Positions 37,835 to 46,820 are shown, numbered from the stretch's first letter. The stretch: 64,000 nt of DNA from JADJLQ01 sp044227925 (GCA_044227925.1 JBGAVW010000001.1:62001-126000), one strand, 5' to 3'. Notes: a model not told the origin generated them from the letters alone. Made by a program: numbers and translations.

Positions 37835-38449
37835 ATGTCTATTTCCAAATCTAAAATTACCAAACATTTATCACAAGATCCAATCTTAAAATCATTGGTG
37901 GAGACCATACCATTTCCAAAACTGGAAGTGCAGTCAACCCCAGTAAGTGAAGCTTTGATAGAAAGTATTGTATACCAACAATTATCAATAAAAGCGGCTG
38001 CCGTAATATACAAAAGGCTTTTATCCAGGTTTGATGATGAAAAATTAGATTTGAAAAAATTATCACGAATGAAGACGGAAACCCTCCGCAATGTGGGTTT
38101 ATCCTATTCGAAGTCAGACTATGTGAGAAATATAGCCAGGTTTTTCCTGGAAAATGAAAATAAGCAGGTAGACTGGCACGCCCTTCCGGAAGATCAATTG
38201 TTAAACAGACTGACTACCATCAAAGGTGTTGGGAAATGGACAGTGCAAATGATGATGATAGGGAATATGGCAAGACTGGATGTTTTCCCGGTATTGGATC
38301 TCGGGGTACAACAAGGGATAAAAAAATTGTATGGCTTAAAAGAAGAAGGGAAATTACTAATAGAAAAAATGCATCAGATCGGAGCTGCCTGGCAACCTTA
38401 TCGTACAATAGCTTGCATGTATATGTGGAGATGGAAAGACAGTAAATGA
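37835..38449 (+). CDS. DNA-3-methyladenine glycosylase II, AlkA-like (HhH-GPD)
   Basis: 204 residues, shorter than E. coli AlkA because it lacks the N-terminal TBP-like domain. The HhH-GPD core has IVYQQLSIKAA, the hairpin IKGVGKWT (129-136) and FPVLDLGVQQG with catalytic D155. It should remove alkylated purines such as 3-methyladenine from DNA. Spacing (31 bp) suggests co-transcription with tsaE. No iron-sulfur cluster cysteines are present. Confidence 0.92.
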   Translation: MSISKSKITKHLSQDPILKSLVETIPFPKLEVQSTPVSEALIESIVYQQLSIKAAAVIYKRLLSRFDDEKLDLKKLSRMKTETLRNVGLSYSKSDYVRNIARFFLENENKQVDWHALPEDQLLNRLTTIKGVGKWTVQMMMIGNMARLDVFPVLDLGVQQGIKKLYGLKEEGKLLIEKMHQIGAAWQPYRTIACMYMWRWKDSK

Positions 38450-38470
38450 AGAGATTTTAATTTATTAGGA

Positions 38471-39697
38471 TCATTTTGTAGTGAATTCCTTTGCATTTAA
38501 GCCATTCAAATCCCATACCACAATTCCATTTTTAATGGTGAGCTCTGCTTCTAGTTTTGAATTGCCATAAACCTTATTACCGCCCGCATCTATATATCCA
38601 AATTTGCCTTTTCGCTTGCTCAGTATGGCAATGTCAGCTATAGCCCCTTCACTTAGATTCCCGAGCTCTGGCCTTTTGATACCAACAGCTGGAAACCAGG
38701 TGGCCCGGGCTATTACATCTTCTATCGAAAGTCCCAAAGCCATAAATTTTGACATGACATTCAGCATATCTTTCATGCCTGCGTTTATGCTAAATCTGTG
38801 CATATCAGTACCAAATGAATTTGGAGTAAACCCTTGCCGCAAAGCTGGTATCGCCTCACTAAACCAAAACCCAGCTCCACCATGGCCCAAATCGAATAAG
38901 ATACCTTTGTTTTTTGCATTTAAAACATACGGTCTTACTATTCCATTTTCATCAATGATTGAAGCCCTTTCTTTTACTTTTTCAAATGTATGTGTAATAA
39001 TGTCGCCCGGTCTCATTTTGGCCAATTGTTCTTCCAGGGTATATTCTGGCAGGTGACATTCTACCAAAAGAGGACTATTTGATTTATTAGCCAGGTCAAT
39101 TGCCCGATCAAATGGAGCCCAGTCTTTTTTTTCAAAGTGGCCAATTTTGACCCCAACGATATGCGCTGAATTCCTGATAATACAGTTTAAAGCACTATCC
39201 ACGTTCATTTCCATTATATCTTCCTGCATTTCATTTCCGGTCATTCCATAGCCAGCGATATTAAGAAAAGCAAGGATCCTGGTTTTTGATTTATCTATCA
39301 CCTGGGATTTGAAAAGAGAGAAATTTTTCCACCCTGAGGTTCCGGCATCTACCACTGTAGTGATTCCGGCTCGCAAAGTAAAATCATCCGGAGATATGCT
39401 ATTGATCCCATTGGCAAATTTGTTTGTGTCGCTTCCAACAAAGACATGAGTGTGTAGGTCTATGAATCCCGGGGATACAATCAAGCCTTTAATATCTATT
39501 GATTTTTTTGATAGATTTGGGCTAATAGATTTATGCACCCGGGCAATTTTACCTTCTTTAATAGCTATATCCATTTTGCTATTAATCCTGTTTTTTGGAT
39601 CTATAAGCCGGCCGTTTTTTAATAATAGATCATATGGCTGAGCATAACTATACAATGCATAGAAAAATACAGGAAGCAGTTTCAATAATTTATTCAT
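38471..39697 (-). CDS. Exported amidohydrolase/deacetylase-family metallohydrolase, copy 2
   Basis: About 408 residues from the ATG at 39697, which gives a clean signal peptide MNKLLKLLPVFFYALYSYAQ; an earlier in-frame ATG at 39718 overlaps the end of the upstream paralogue. The amidohydrolase barrel has GLIVSPGFIDLHTHVF (HxH metal pair), VDAGTSGW, IVGVKIGHFEKK, LLVECHLPEYTLE, DIITHTF and SFGTDMHRFS. The family includes dihydroorotase-like and N-acyl amino acid deacetylase enzymes of the EF_0837 type. It is about 45-50% like the copy upstream by eye. With the SelA-like gene it forms one operon. The substrate is unknown; export to the periplasm is unusual for this group. Confidence 0.85.
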   Translation of the reverse strand: MNKLLKLLPVFFYALYSYAQPYDLLLKNGRLIDPKNRINSKMDIAIKEGKIARVHKSISPNLSKKSIDIKGLIVSPGFIDLHTHVFVGSDTNKFANGINSISPDDFTLRAGITTVVDAGTSGWKNFSLFKSQVIDKSKTRILAFLNIAGYGMTGNEMQEDIMEMNVDSALNCIIRNSAHIVGVKIGHFEKKDWAPFDRAIDLANKSNSPLLVECHLPEYTLEEQLAKMRPGDIITHTFEKVKERASIIDENGIVRPYVLNAKNKGILFDLGHGGAGFWFSEAIPALRQGFTPNSFGTDMHRFSINAGMKDMLNVMSKFMALGLSIEDVIARATWFPAVGIKRPELGNLSEGAIADIAILSKRKGKFGYIDAGGNKVYGNSKLEAELTIKNGIVVWDLNGLNAKEFTTK

Positions 39698-39707
39698 CAC
39701 AAATAAA

Positions 39708-40961
39708 TTATTTTTCATTCCATTTTGGCGCAGATAAGCCGTTTAAATCCCATACCACTTTGCCTGCACGTATGGTGAGCTCAGTTTCAAGTTTTTTGGT
39801 GGCGTCCAATTTTGTATTCCGGATGTCTAAGAAGCCAAATTTTCCCTCCTTTATACTAAATACGGCAATGTCAGCTTCACTTCCTGCTGATAGATGCCCT
39901 AGTTGTTCCCTGTGTATCACCTGAGCCGGTGCCCAGGTAGATCGTGCAATTACCTCTTTCAGGGACATACCCATTGCCATAAATTTTGATAATACGTTTG
40001 TCAGATCCTTCATCCCTCCGTTCATACTTTGGGTATGCAGATCAGTACTGATTACATTTGGAAAAAATCCTTGTTGGATAGCCGGTATGGCTTGTATCCA
40101 TGAAAAGGCCCCACCACCATGACCTACATCAAATACGATCCCTCTTTGTTGAGCTTTAAATACGAATGGTTTTACTTTTCCAGATTCATCAACCACTGTT
40201 TCTCTTACTTTGGGTCCATAGGAATAGGTATGGGTGAAAATATCTCCCGGCCTAAGGTGTTGCATAAAAAGGGATTCTATTGAATTAGTAGGTGTGTGTT
40301 CACCAAAATCTACCATTACCGGGACATTGGCCAATATACCTGCCTCTACTGCTTTATCCACTTGGGTAAAACCACCCCAGTAATGAGCGGATTTGATGCC
40401 CACTAACAAATCTGGATATTGTTTAGTGATCATTAGTGAAGTCATCACCGGGTCCATATCGGTAATATCCTGCTCATGAAAGCGGCTTTTCATCCCGTGA
40501 CCTACAATATTTAATAATGCAAGTACTCTGGTCTGAGCTTTGTCAATGGTCTGAGCCTTGAAAAGTGGAAAATTTCTCCAACCAGCTGAGCCTGCATCTA
40601 CTACGGTAGTGACACCACTCCGAAAAGTAAATCCATCCGGCATCACACTGGTAGGCGCATTTGCAATGTAATCATCGAGGTTATTTCCGGCAAATACGTG
40701 CACATGCATGTCTATCAAGCCTGGAGTTACATATTTCCCACTAAGATCGATTACCCTAATGGCATTAGATGTAGGAATATTGGGAGCTACTTTAGTTATT
40801 TTATCAAATGAAATGGCTATGTCCATTACTGCATCGATATTGTTTTTAGGATCTATGACATGCCCATTTTTTAACAGGAGAGTGGTTTCCTGGCCAAAAG
40901 AAAAATTTACCAGGATTGTAAGTATGGCGCAAAGACGCAAAGATTCAAAAAAGATTTTCAT
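39708..40961 (-). CDS. Exported amidohydrolase/deacetylase-family metallohydrolase, copy 1
   Basis: 417 residues with a signal peptide (MKIFFESLRLCAILTILVNF). Motifs in order: LLKNGHVIDPKNNID, KYVTPGLIDMHVHVFAG (HxH), VVDAGSAGWRN, DLLVGIKSAHYWGG, VPVMVDFGEHTP, GDIFTHTYSYG, GIVFDVGHGGGAFSWIQA and ISTDLHTQSMN, an amidohydrolase barrel with metal ligands and probable carboxylated lysine. It lies 188 bp downstream of the SelA-like gene on the same strand and 10 bp upstream of copy 2. Family members sit beside SelA-like PLP proteins in other genomes. This implies a two-step pathway acting on an amide- or amino-containing compound. Confidence 0.86.
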   Translation of the reverse strand: MKIFFESLRLCAILTILVNFSFGQETTLLLKNGHVIDPKNNIDAVMDIAISFDKITKVAPNIPTSNAIRVIDLSGKYVTPGLIDMHVHVFAGNNLDDYIANAPTSVMPDGFTFRSGVTTVVDAGSAGWRNFPLFKAQTIDKAQTRVLALLNIVGHGMKSRFHEQDITDMDPVMTSLMITKQYPDLLVGIKSAHYWGGFTQVDKAVEAGILANVPVMVDFGEHTPTNSIESLFMQHLRPGDIFTHTYSYGPKVRETVVDESGKVKPFVFKAQQRGIVFDVGHGGGAFSWIQAIPAIQQGFFPNVISTDLHTQSMNGGMKDLTNVLSKFMAMGMSLKEVIARSTWAPAQVIHREQLGHLSAGSEADIAVFSIKEGKFGFLDIRNTKLDATKKLETELTIRAGKVVWDLNGLSAPKWNEK

Positions 40962-41149
40962 GGTTAGGTTTACATTAAGATAATATATATGGTTTATAAT
41001 AATTGAATTACATTGAATTTTTCAATTTTTGGATGAAGACTCTTGTGAGAATGAAATGGAATAATGAATCACTATTTTACCTTTAAATAAACAGGAAGAC
41101 TTTTTTCTCAATGAAAAATCCCAATGGACAACCTTGAGTTGCAAATAAT

Positions 41150-42766
41150 TTAAGTAGCTAATGGGGGTCCGCCTGGAATCATAAAGGCTTTCTTAGCAAG
41201 TTTATATTTACTCCTGCTAGCTTTAAAGTTTGCAGTTAGGTATTCACCTAAAAATACTGAACCGGACATAGAATCCCCATCCACCGTACCATTAAATAGG
41301 TAAGTAATAAAATCGCCTGGCTGGCGAAGTACGGATTTTATTTTTATTTTATTTCCTTCTACCATTCCGATTACCTCAGCCGAATCAAAATCTGCATCGT
41401 GCCTGCCGTGCAACCAATTGGAATCCTGTTCGAGGTATAATGAATGGTGACTTACGCTGCTAAAATAGTGTAGTTCTAAATCCCATTGGCCATGAACTTT
41501 CACCGATGGACTGATCATGGATTCAGACTTTGGGCTTCTTTTTTTAGCTAGCAGGGTATGAAGTCTGTCGGCTACTATGGAGACTTGCTCCTCCCTCATT
41601 TGACTTGGAGTAATATTTACACCGGTTTTACCATCTTTAGTACTGCTTCCTATTGCAATGCGTGGTTTATTTCGTGCCGTATCTTCAGCGACTTCTTCTC
41701 CTGTGATATGCAATTCATCAGGATTCCACCATATATTTAATACGGGGGCGAGGTTTGATAATTCAGTGGGTATTTTTATATCTGTAGTGACACCGGTTAC
41801 TTGTTTTACCTTAGCTGCTATAGTCTCTAACCGTTTGAGCCAATTATTCCATTCTGATTTATGATCACGTTTGGTCCAGGCTTCTACTGCTGCGAGCATA
41901 CCCATTACTTCTTCCTTGCCCACTTTATTATCTCTGCCAGGGCCGTGATGGGGCGCACTGGCTTGCCATGCTGACATTAATAGGTTTTTAGGTCCAAATA
42001 AAAGGCCTGCACATTGTGGCCCGCAAATGGCTTTGCCACCACTATAGACTACTGCTGTCGCACCCCGTTCAAGATGGACTGGAGGAATGGTTAAATTTTC
42101 AGCAGCTGCATCTGCTAAGACGGGTATAGCATACTTTTTAGCAATTTCACCTATCACTTCTAAAGACAATGGTTGCCCTTTATCATTTGCCGGTCCAGTC
42201 ATTATATAGATCATGGCGGTTTTACTATTAATTGCTCTTTCCATTTCCTCAGGAGTATCGGCATGGACTATAGTAACTCCTAAAATTCTGATGGCGTGGT
42301 CATACTGGTTGCGTGAAGATCTGGGTATGATTACTTCAGTCTTTTCAAAGCCAGTGAGGTCAGGAATGCGCAGTAGTTTTTCAGGATTGCCCCCGGTAAT
42401 GCAAGCTGCAGTAAAATGTTTCATACCAGCTGCGCAACCTGAGGTAACCATGCCCCATTCCGTTTTGGTGAGATCGGCTAATTTTTTACCTACTCCATAT
42501 GCGAGCTCATCATATTGGACAAAATAGCCTGTAGCAGCCTCCATTGCTTTAGATACCTCTGGCCTTTCCATAGAGCCCCCAATGATGGTAAATGTCCCTC
42601 TACAATTAATGATTGGCTCCACTCCGATAGTAGAATAGATCGAATCGCCAGCCATCAAATCATGGGTTGAATTATGCGCTTCGGCTGCCCAGATGGATTC
42701 CTGGCTAGATACGGCACCCAGGATGGGAAGAGTAGCAAGGTTTTTGATGATATCGCGTCGTTTCAT
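41150..42766 (-). CDS. Exported SelA/DgaE-like PLP-dependent enzyme
   Basis: 538 residues. The first 30 residues (MKRRDIIKNLATLPILGAVS) resemble a Tat-type or similar export signal. The PLP fold runs about 45-420: SIYSTIGVEPIINCRGTFTI, MVTSGCAAGMKHF, AMIYIMTGPANDKGQP, VLADAAAENLTIPPV and VVYSGGKAICGPQCAGLL with PLP lysine K245. This is the SelA-like group that includes D-glucosaminate-6-phosphate ammonia-lyase DgaE. A beta-rich domain (about 430-538) is appended. It precedes two metallohydrolase genes and is divergent from the arsR-like gene. Ammonia-lyase or racemase-like chemistry is inference. Confidence 0.83.
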   Translation of the reverse strand: MKRRDIIKNLATLPILGAVSSQESIWAAEAHNSTHDLMAGDSIYSTIGVEPIINCRGTFTIIGGSMERPEVSKAMEAATGYFVQYDELAYGVGKKLADLTKTEWGMVTSGCAAGMKHFTAACITGGNPEKLLRIPDLTGFEKTEVIIPRSSRNQYDHAIRILGVTIVHADTPEEMERAINSKTAMIYIMTGPANDKGQPLSLEVIGEIAKKYAIPVLADAAAENLTIPPVHLERGATAVVYSGGKAICGPQCAGLLFGPKNLLMSAWQASAPHHGPGRDNKVGKEEVMGMLAAVEAWTKRDHKSEWNNWLKRLETIAAKVKQVTGVTTDIKIPTELSNLAPVLNIWWNPDELHITGEEVAEDTARNKPRIAIGSSTKDGKTGVNITPSQMREEQVSIVADRLHTLLAKKRSPKSESMISPSVKVHGQWDLELHYFSSVSHHSLYLEQDSNWLHGRHDADFDSAEVIGMVEGNKIKIKSVLRQPGDFITYLFNGTVDGDSMSGSVFLGEYLTANFKASRSKYKLAKKAFMIPGGPPLAT

Positions 42767-42916
42767 AATTTATTTACTTGGATTTTTAGAAATATGAATT
42801 GTACCTATGAAGATATCAAAATTTGGGCTGATTTGAAACATGGATTTATTTATTTCAGTTACTCGCCCAATTGGAGATACAAAAGAGTGCAACAATGGAA
42901 CAAAAATTTAAAGATA

Positions 42917-43017
42917 ATCGTACATTTACGATGTATGATTTACATAATTTATATACTGAATTTAGTATTCTATTTTCGTAATTATTATTTTATAATCGTA
43001 CATTTACGATGTACAAT
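42917..43017 (+). repeat. Paired 23-bp palindromes, copy pair 2, upstream of the arsR-like gene
   Basis: Palindromes at 42917-42939 and 42995-43017, 78 bp start to start, both beginning ATCGTACATTTACGATGTA on the plus strand (9-5-9 arms, each 8 of 9 matched). The second ends 11 bp before the arsR-like ATG at 43029, within the 262-bp divergent region shared with the SelA-like gene. This position suits an operator for autoregulation. The 55-bp spacer contains TATTTTCG, close to a -7 element. Same element as at 16237 and 43548. Confidence 0.82.
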
Positions 43018-43028
43018 TAACTAACACC

Positions 43029-43379
43029 ATGCTGGAATTCAATCGAAGTAAAAGAACAGGCTTAAAACTCGCAGATCAGGAAATCTCGATTATTGCGCGA
43101 GCATTATCTCACCCTGCGCGAATCGAAATATTGAGAATATTGGCTAAACAAGGTGAGTGCACCTGCTCTCAGATAGAAAAAGAATTATCATATTATGCTC
43201 AAAGTACGGTGAGTCAACATCTGGGATACCTGCGGAAGGCCGAATTACTATTGGCTTTTATTGATGGCAATAAAAGCCTTTATCAAATAAACTGGATCAG
43301 ATTTGCCAAATTCCACAAAGATTATAGTGCTTTGTATTCCAGCTTTAGATCAGATTATGCAAAAGTTGTATACTCGTAA
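43029..43379 (+). CDS. ArsR-family winged-helix transcriptional regulator
   Basis: 116 residues. The winged helix spans about 18-95: SIIARALSHPARIEILRILA, GECTCSQIEKEL and QSTVSQHLGYLRKAELL (recognition helix). The C44-x-C46 pair falls where ArsR/SmtB metal-sensors have ELCVCDL, but no further metal cysteines are evident, so a metal role is uncertain. It is divergent from the SelA-like/metallohydrolase operon and carries paired 23-bp palindromes on both sides (42917-43017 and 43548-43649), which are its likely binding sites. Confidence 0.88.
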   Translation: MLEFNRSKRTGLKLADQEISIIARALSHPARIEILRILAKQGECTCSQIEKELSYYAQSTVSQHLGYLRKAELLLAFIDGNKSLYQINWIRFAKFHKDYSALYSSFRSDYAKVVYS

Positions 43380-43547
43380 TCATATAGTTTTATCCTTTTC
43401 CATTTTTAGACTTTCTATATGTTATCAATCTACCGTACTCAGAATTCTTTATTAGTTTAAAAGGAAAATAGAATAAACAAGTTCTTGCTTAAATAGGATC
43501 TGCAATAATAATTTAGTTAAAAGGTTGTTATCATTTTTTTAAACATA

Positions 43548-43649
43548 ATCGTACATTTACGATGTATGATGATGTTCATTTTATATTGGTAGTTTACCAT
43601 TCAATTGGTATAACAATATTTTGTTAATCGTACATTTACGATGTATGAT
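43548..43649 (+). repeat. Paired 23-bp palindromes, copy pair 3, downstream of the arsR-like gene
   Basis: Palindromes at 43548-43570 and 43627-43649, 79 bp start to start, identical to each other over the 23 bases and identical to the copy at 42917. They lie in the 387-bp gap (43380-43766) between the arsR-like gene and the convergent TlpA gene. Nothing else is recognisable in this gap: no terminator with a T-run and no convincing frame. A pair placed between convergent genes does not fit a simple promoter operator. Confidence 0.82.
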
Positions 43650-43766
43650 ATTATTTGAAAATGCGATCGAATCTGTAGTTCAAGATCACGATTTGAAAGC
43701 CACGTTTATAATCTTTACTTTCCTTAACTTTAGGATAAAACCAGGCTGCAGGTATAGCCTATTTTA

Positions 43767-44273
43767 CTATTTGGCAATTTTACTCAGTTCGGCCATTTTT
43801 TCTTCCAACTCTTTCTCACTGCCGGGTACATATCCACTAGCCTGATGTACTATATTGCCCTTCTGATCCACCAAATAAAGCTGAGGTATGGAGCTAAAGC
43901 CCATCAGTCGCTGAAACTCCCCGTTGGAATCTACTAATACCGTATAGGGCCATTTTTTTTCATTTACTAACGGTTTGATTTTTGCCTGACCACGAATATC
44001 ATCTATGCTTATTGCTAATAATTGCGCCCCGTATTTTTTATTCCAGTCTCCATATAAGCTGCTGTATGCATCTAATTCTCTTTTACAAGGCGCACACCAG
44101 GTAGCCCAGAAGCTAATAATTGAAATCTTGCCGGATTTGGTATAACTCGAAAGATCTACAGATTTGCCACTCAAATCTTTAACCTTCGCAGAAGGCATAG
44201 GCTTAACAGATGACTTTTGAGCTACTAATGAAAAGGATAAAAAAAAACTACAAATGAGAAGTATTTTATTCAT
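43767..44273 (-). CDS. TlpA-like thiol-disulfide oxidoreductase, exported
   Basis: 168 residues from the ATG at 44273, which gives the signal peptide MNKILLICSFFLSFSLVAQ; the longer frame from 44324 adds 17 residues with no signal character. The thioredoxin fold carries FWATWCAPCKRE (C60, C63) and the cis-Pro block SIPQLYLVDQKG. TlpA/ResA proteins reduce disulfides in the periplasm, often for cytochrome c or envelope protein maturation. It is divergent from a DUF6029 and an Omp28-like gene, a grouping that suggests a shared redox or folding task. Confidence 0.9.
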   Translation of the reverse strand: MNKILLICSFFLSFSLVAQKSSVKPMPSAKVKDLSGKSVDLSSYTKSGKISIISFWATWCAPCKRELDAYSSLYGDWNKKYGAQLLAISIDDIRGQAKIKPLVNEKKWPYTVLVDSNGEFQRLMGFSSIPQLYLVDQKGNIVHQASGYVPGSEKELEEKMAELSKIAK

Positions 44274-44288
44274 GGATTTTGAATGTGA

Positions 44289-44296
44289 TATATTTG
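44289..44296 (+). promoter_or_regulatory. Putative -7 element of the DUF6029 gene
   Basis: TATATTTG matches TAnnTTTG and lies 38 bp before the ATG at 44334, inside the divergent spacer with the TlpA gene. No clear -33 element. Confidence 0.4.
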
Positions 44297-44333
44297 TAAC
44301 AAATCTAATCTTATTTTGCGGCAATTCGTTTCA

Positions 44334-45983
44334 ATGAAGTTTTGTTTTAACTACATATTAACCCTGATCTTAATTTTGAATCTAAATCTTGCTAATGCGC
44401 AAGATGGAGCGTCAACTTCCCATCAGGGCGTATTTAATGCTTACCTCCATACTCAAGCTGGCCTTTTTGTTCGGGATAGTACTATTGGAGCCAGTGGTAC
44501 TCCGCAATATGATCATCAACTTTTTGGGTCCGAATCCTGGTTGGCTATGCAATATAGTAATTGGGGTTTTGACTTTGGCCTGCGTGCGGATTTATTTCAA
44601 AATAGTAATCTCATAAATCCACAGGCTTCGTTTAACAAACAAGGCATAGGAAGGTGGTTTATAAAAAGAGACATAGAAAAAATTGGATTCGAACTAGGTT
44701 ATATTTATGATCAAATTGGTTCCGGCATTATTTATCGGGCATATGAACAACGTAACCTCGGACTTGACAATGCACTGTATGGGTTAAAACTTAATTATCA
44801 CATCAATGAAGATTGGAATATAAAAGCATTCAGCGGTAAACAAAAAAAACAGTTTGATTTATATGAATCACTCATAAAAGGAATCAATCTGGAAGGGTAC
44901 GTTCAACCACACGACAGCAGCAAATGGTCTATGGTGCCCGGCCTAGGGTTTGTAAACAGAACATTGGATGATGCAAGTATGAATAATGTTTTGGCTACTT
45001 TATCTACCTATCAGTCAGCAGACCAGTTTTTACCCAAATACAATTCGTATTCTTTTACTTTATACGATCAGATAAACCTGGGTAATTTGAGTATTTACCT
45101 TGAAAGTGCTTTTAAGCCAAAGGATATCATCAATGATCCGAATGGAATACGAAAAAGCAGTAATGGAGAAAACATCATTGGCCCGGTATTTAAAAATAAA
45201 ATGGGGCAGGTAATCTATGGTGCTCTAAATTTTGCAAAATCGGGCTGGGGTATTTCACTTGAAGGAAAGAGAGTTAAATATTTTTCTATGCGCACCAGGC
45301 CACAGGAAGAATTGAATAATGGACTGATTCATTTTGTGCCTGCTATGTCACGGCAAAATAGTTATCGGCTACTTTCTTTTTACCAGCCTGCTACCCAAGA
45401 AATAGGTGAACTGGCTTTCCAGGGGGAATTACAAGTGTCACCTTTGCAAGACTGGACTATCGTTTTTCATCAGAGCCTGATAAACGATCTCAACGCAATA
45501 AAACTGTATAGGGAATCATTATTTGAGTCTTCCATCGTCAAATACAACAAATTCACATTAATATCAGGCATCCAGTTAAGAGAATATAATCAGGCAGTCT
45601 ATGAGGGCAAGCCTAATGCTCCAATAGTCAGCAGCATCACCCCATATTTTGATTATATTAAGCAATTAAACCAAAAAAACTCAATTCGAATAAATGGGGA
45701 ATATATGATCAGCAGACAAGCAGAAGGATCGTGGATGAATTTCCTTTTAGAATACAGTATTGCGCCCAAATGGATTTTTACTCTTTCGGATATGTATAAT
45801 GTAAAACCGGTAAAAGGCAATAAGTATAATTATTATACTGCCGGCGCAACATATATTCACGATGCCAATCGTTTTAGTGTAAATTGGGTAAGGCAAAGAG
45901 CGGGGATAGTGTGTACGGGAGGTATATGTAGATATGAGCCTGCATTCAATGGCATAAAAATAAATCTTGAGTCCAGATTTTAA
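44334..45983 (+). CDS. DUF6029-like outer-membrane beta-barrel protein
   Basis: 549 residues from the ATG at 44334; the signal peptide is MKFCFNYILTLILILNLNLA. A frame from 44316 would add six residues. The remainder is alternating strands rich in Tyr/Trp/Asn with frequent turns (SNWGFDFGLRADLFQN, IGFELGYIYDQIGSGI, FTLSDMYNVKPVKGN) and ends in Phe, the usual ending of outer-membrane barrels. This fits DUF6029, a Bacteroidota family regularly next to Omp28/TlpA genes. Function unknown. The next gene begins 1 bp after the stop, so the two are translated from one transcript. Confidence 0.8.
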   Translation: MKFCFNYILTLILILNLNLANAQDGASTSHQGVFNAYLHTQAGLFVRDSTIGASGTPQYDHQLFGSESWLAMQYSNWGFDFGLRADLFQNSNLINPQASFNKQGIGRWFIKRDIEKIGFELGYIYDQIGSGIIYRAYEQRNLGLDNALYGLKLNYHINEDWNIKAFSGKQKKQFDLYESLIKGINLEGYVQPHDSSKWSMVPGLGFVNRTLDDASMNNVLATLSTYQSADQFLPKYNSYSFTLYDQINLGNLSIYLESAFKPKDIINDPNGIRKSSNGENIIGPVFKNKMGQVIYGALNFAKSGWGISLEGKRVKYFSMRTRPQEELNNGLIHFVPAMSRQNSYRLLSFYQPATQEIGELAFQGELQVSPLQDWTIVFHQSLINDLNAIKLYRESLFESSIVKYNKFTLISGIQLREYNQAVYEGKPNAPIVSSITPYFDYIKQLNQKNSIRINGEYMISRQAEGSWMNFLLEYSIAPKWIFTLSDMYNVKPVKGNKYNYYTAGATYIHDANRFSVNWVRQRAGIVCTGGICRYEPAFNGIKINLESRF

Positions 45984-45984
45984 T

Positions 45985-46788
45985 ATGAAGTTTCTAGTTT
46001 ACATAGTCTTTTTGGCTTTTATGATCGGTTGCACTGAAGTGCCGGTTGTTATTCCTACCTCAGGTGGAACTCCGGGGAGCAGCCAACTGCAAAATGTGCT
46101 GATCGAAGAATATACAGGGGTTCGGTGTCAAAATTGCCCTGCAGGAGCGAAATTATTGGAAGACCTCAAAACAATTCACAAAGAGCGCCTGGTCGTATTG
46201 TCAATTCATGGAGGTTTTTTTGCCCAACCTACTAATGCTGAAAATAAGCTAACATTGGATAATGCGTATGGTAAAGATTTAATCCGCATATTTAACCAAC
46301 CACAAGGATATCCATCAGCCATAGTAAATCGAAAATCTTTTGATGGATCACTTTTTGCAGGAGGTAATTCATGGGCCGGATATATCAATACTGAACTGAG
46401 TTCAAAGCCTACTGTACATATTTCGGTAAAAGTAAATGCGGATGCTATTGCACGAATCTTACGCATTTCTGCAGAATTAACATTACTCCAGGAATCTGTA
46501 CCCGATGCTTATTTTATTTCAATTGCTATTGCCGAAAACAACATTAAAGATGCCCAGCTTACTCCAACCGGCGTGGATGTAAATTACATTCATAATCATG
46601 TGATGCGGAAATTTCTGACTCCTGTACAAGGTAATCAACTACCTGTTTTGATTCTTAATCAGGCCAAAATACTAAATTTCACTACTGACATTCCATCCGA
46701 TTGGAATATAAATGAACTCTATGCAGTTGCCATTATTCATAAGGGAACTCCCAATTATGAAGTACTACAGGTGGCAGAAGGTAAGTAG
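45985..46788 (+). CDS. Omp28-related lipoprotein with thioredoxin-like CxxC
   Basis: 267 residues from the ATG at 45985. Lipobox FMIGC (C16), then LIEEYTGVRCQNCPAGAKLL with C48-x-x-C51 and VVLSIHGGFFAQP, followed by a beta-sandwich domain (about 140-267). Omp28-like proteins are outer-membrane lipoproteins with a thioredoxin-like fold. The CxxC pair supports a redox role together with the TlpA protein on the opposite strand. A terminator-like hairpin follows at 46821-46848. Confidence 0.87.
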   Translation: MKFLVYIVFLAFMIGCTEVPVVIPTSGGTPGSSQLQNVLIEEYTGVRCQNCPAGAKLLEDLKTIHKERLVVLSIHGGFFAQPTNAENKLTLDNAYGKDLIRIFNQPQGYPSAIVNRKSFDGSLFAGGNSWAGYINTELSSKPTVHISVKVNADAIARILRISAELTLLQESVPDAYFISIAIAENNIKDAQLTPTGVDVNYIHNHVMRKFLTPVQGNQLPVLILNQAKILNFTTDIPSDWNINELYAVAIIHKGTPNYEVLQVAEGK

Positions 46789-46820
46789 AGTTGCTTCCGG
46801 TTCATTTATTCCAAAATGAA

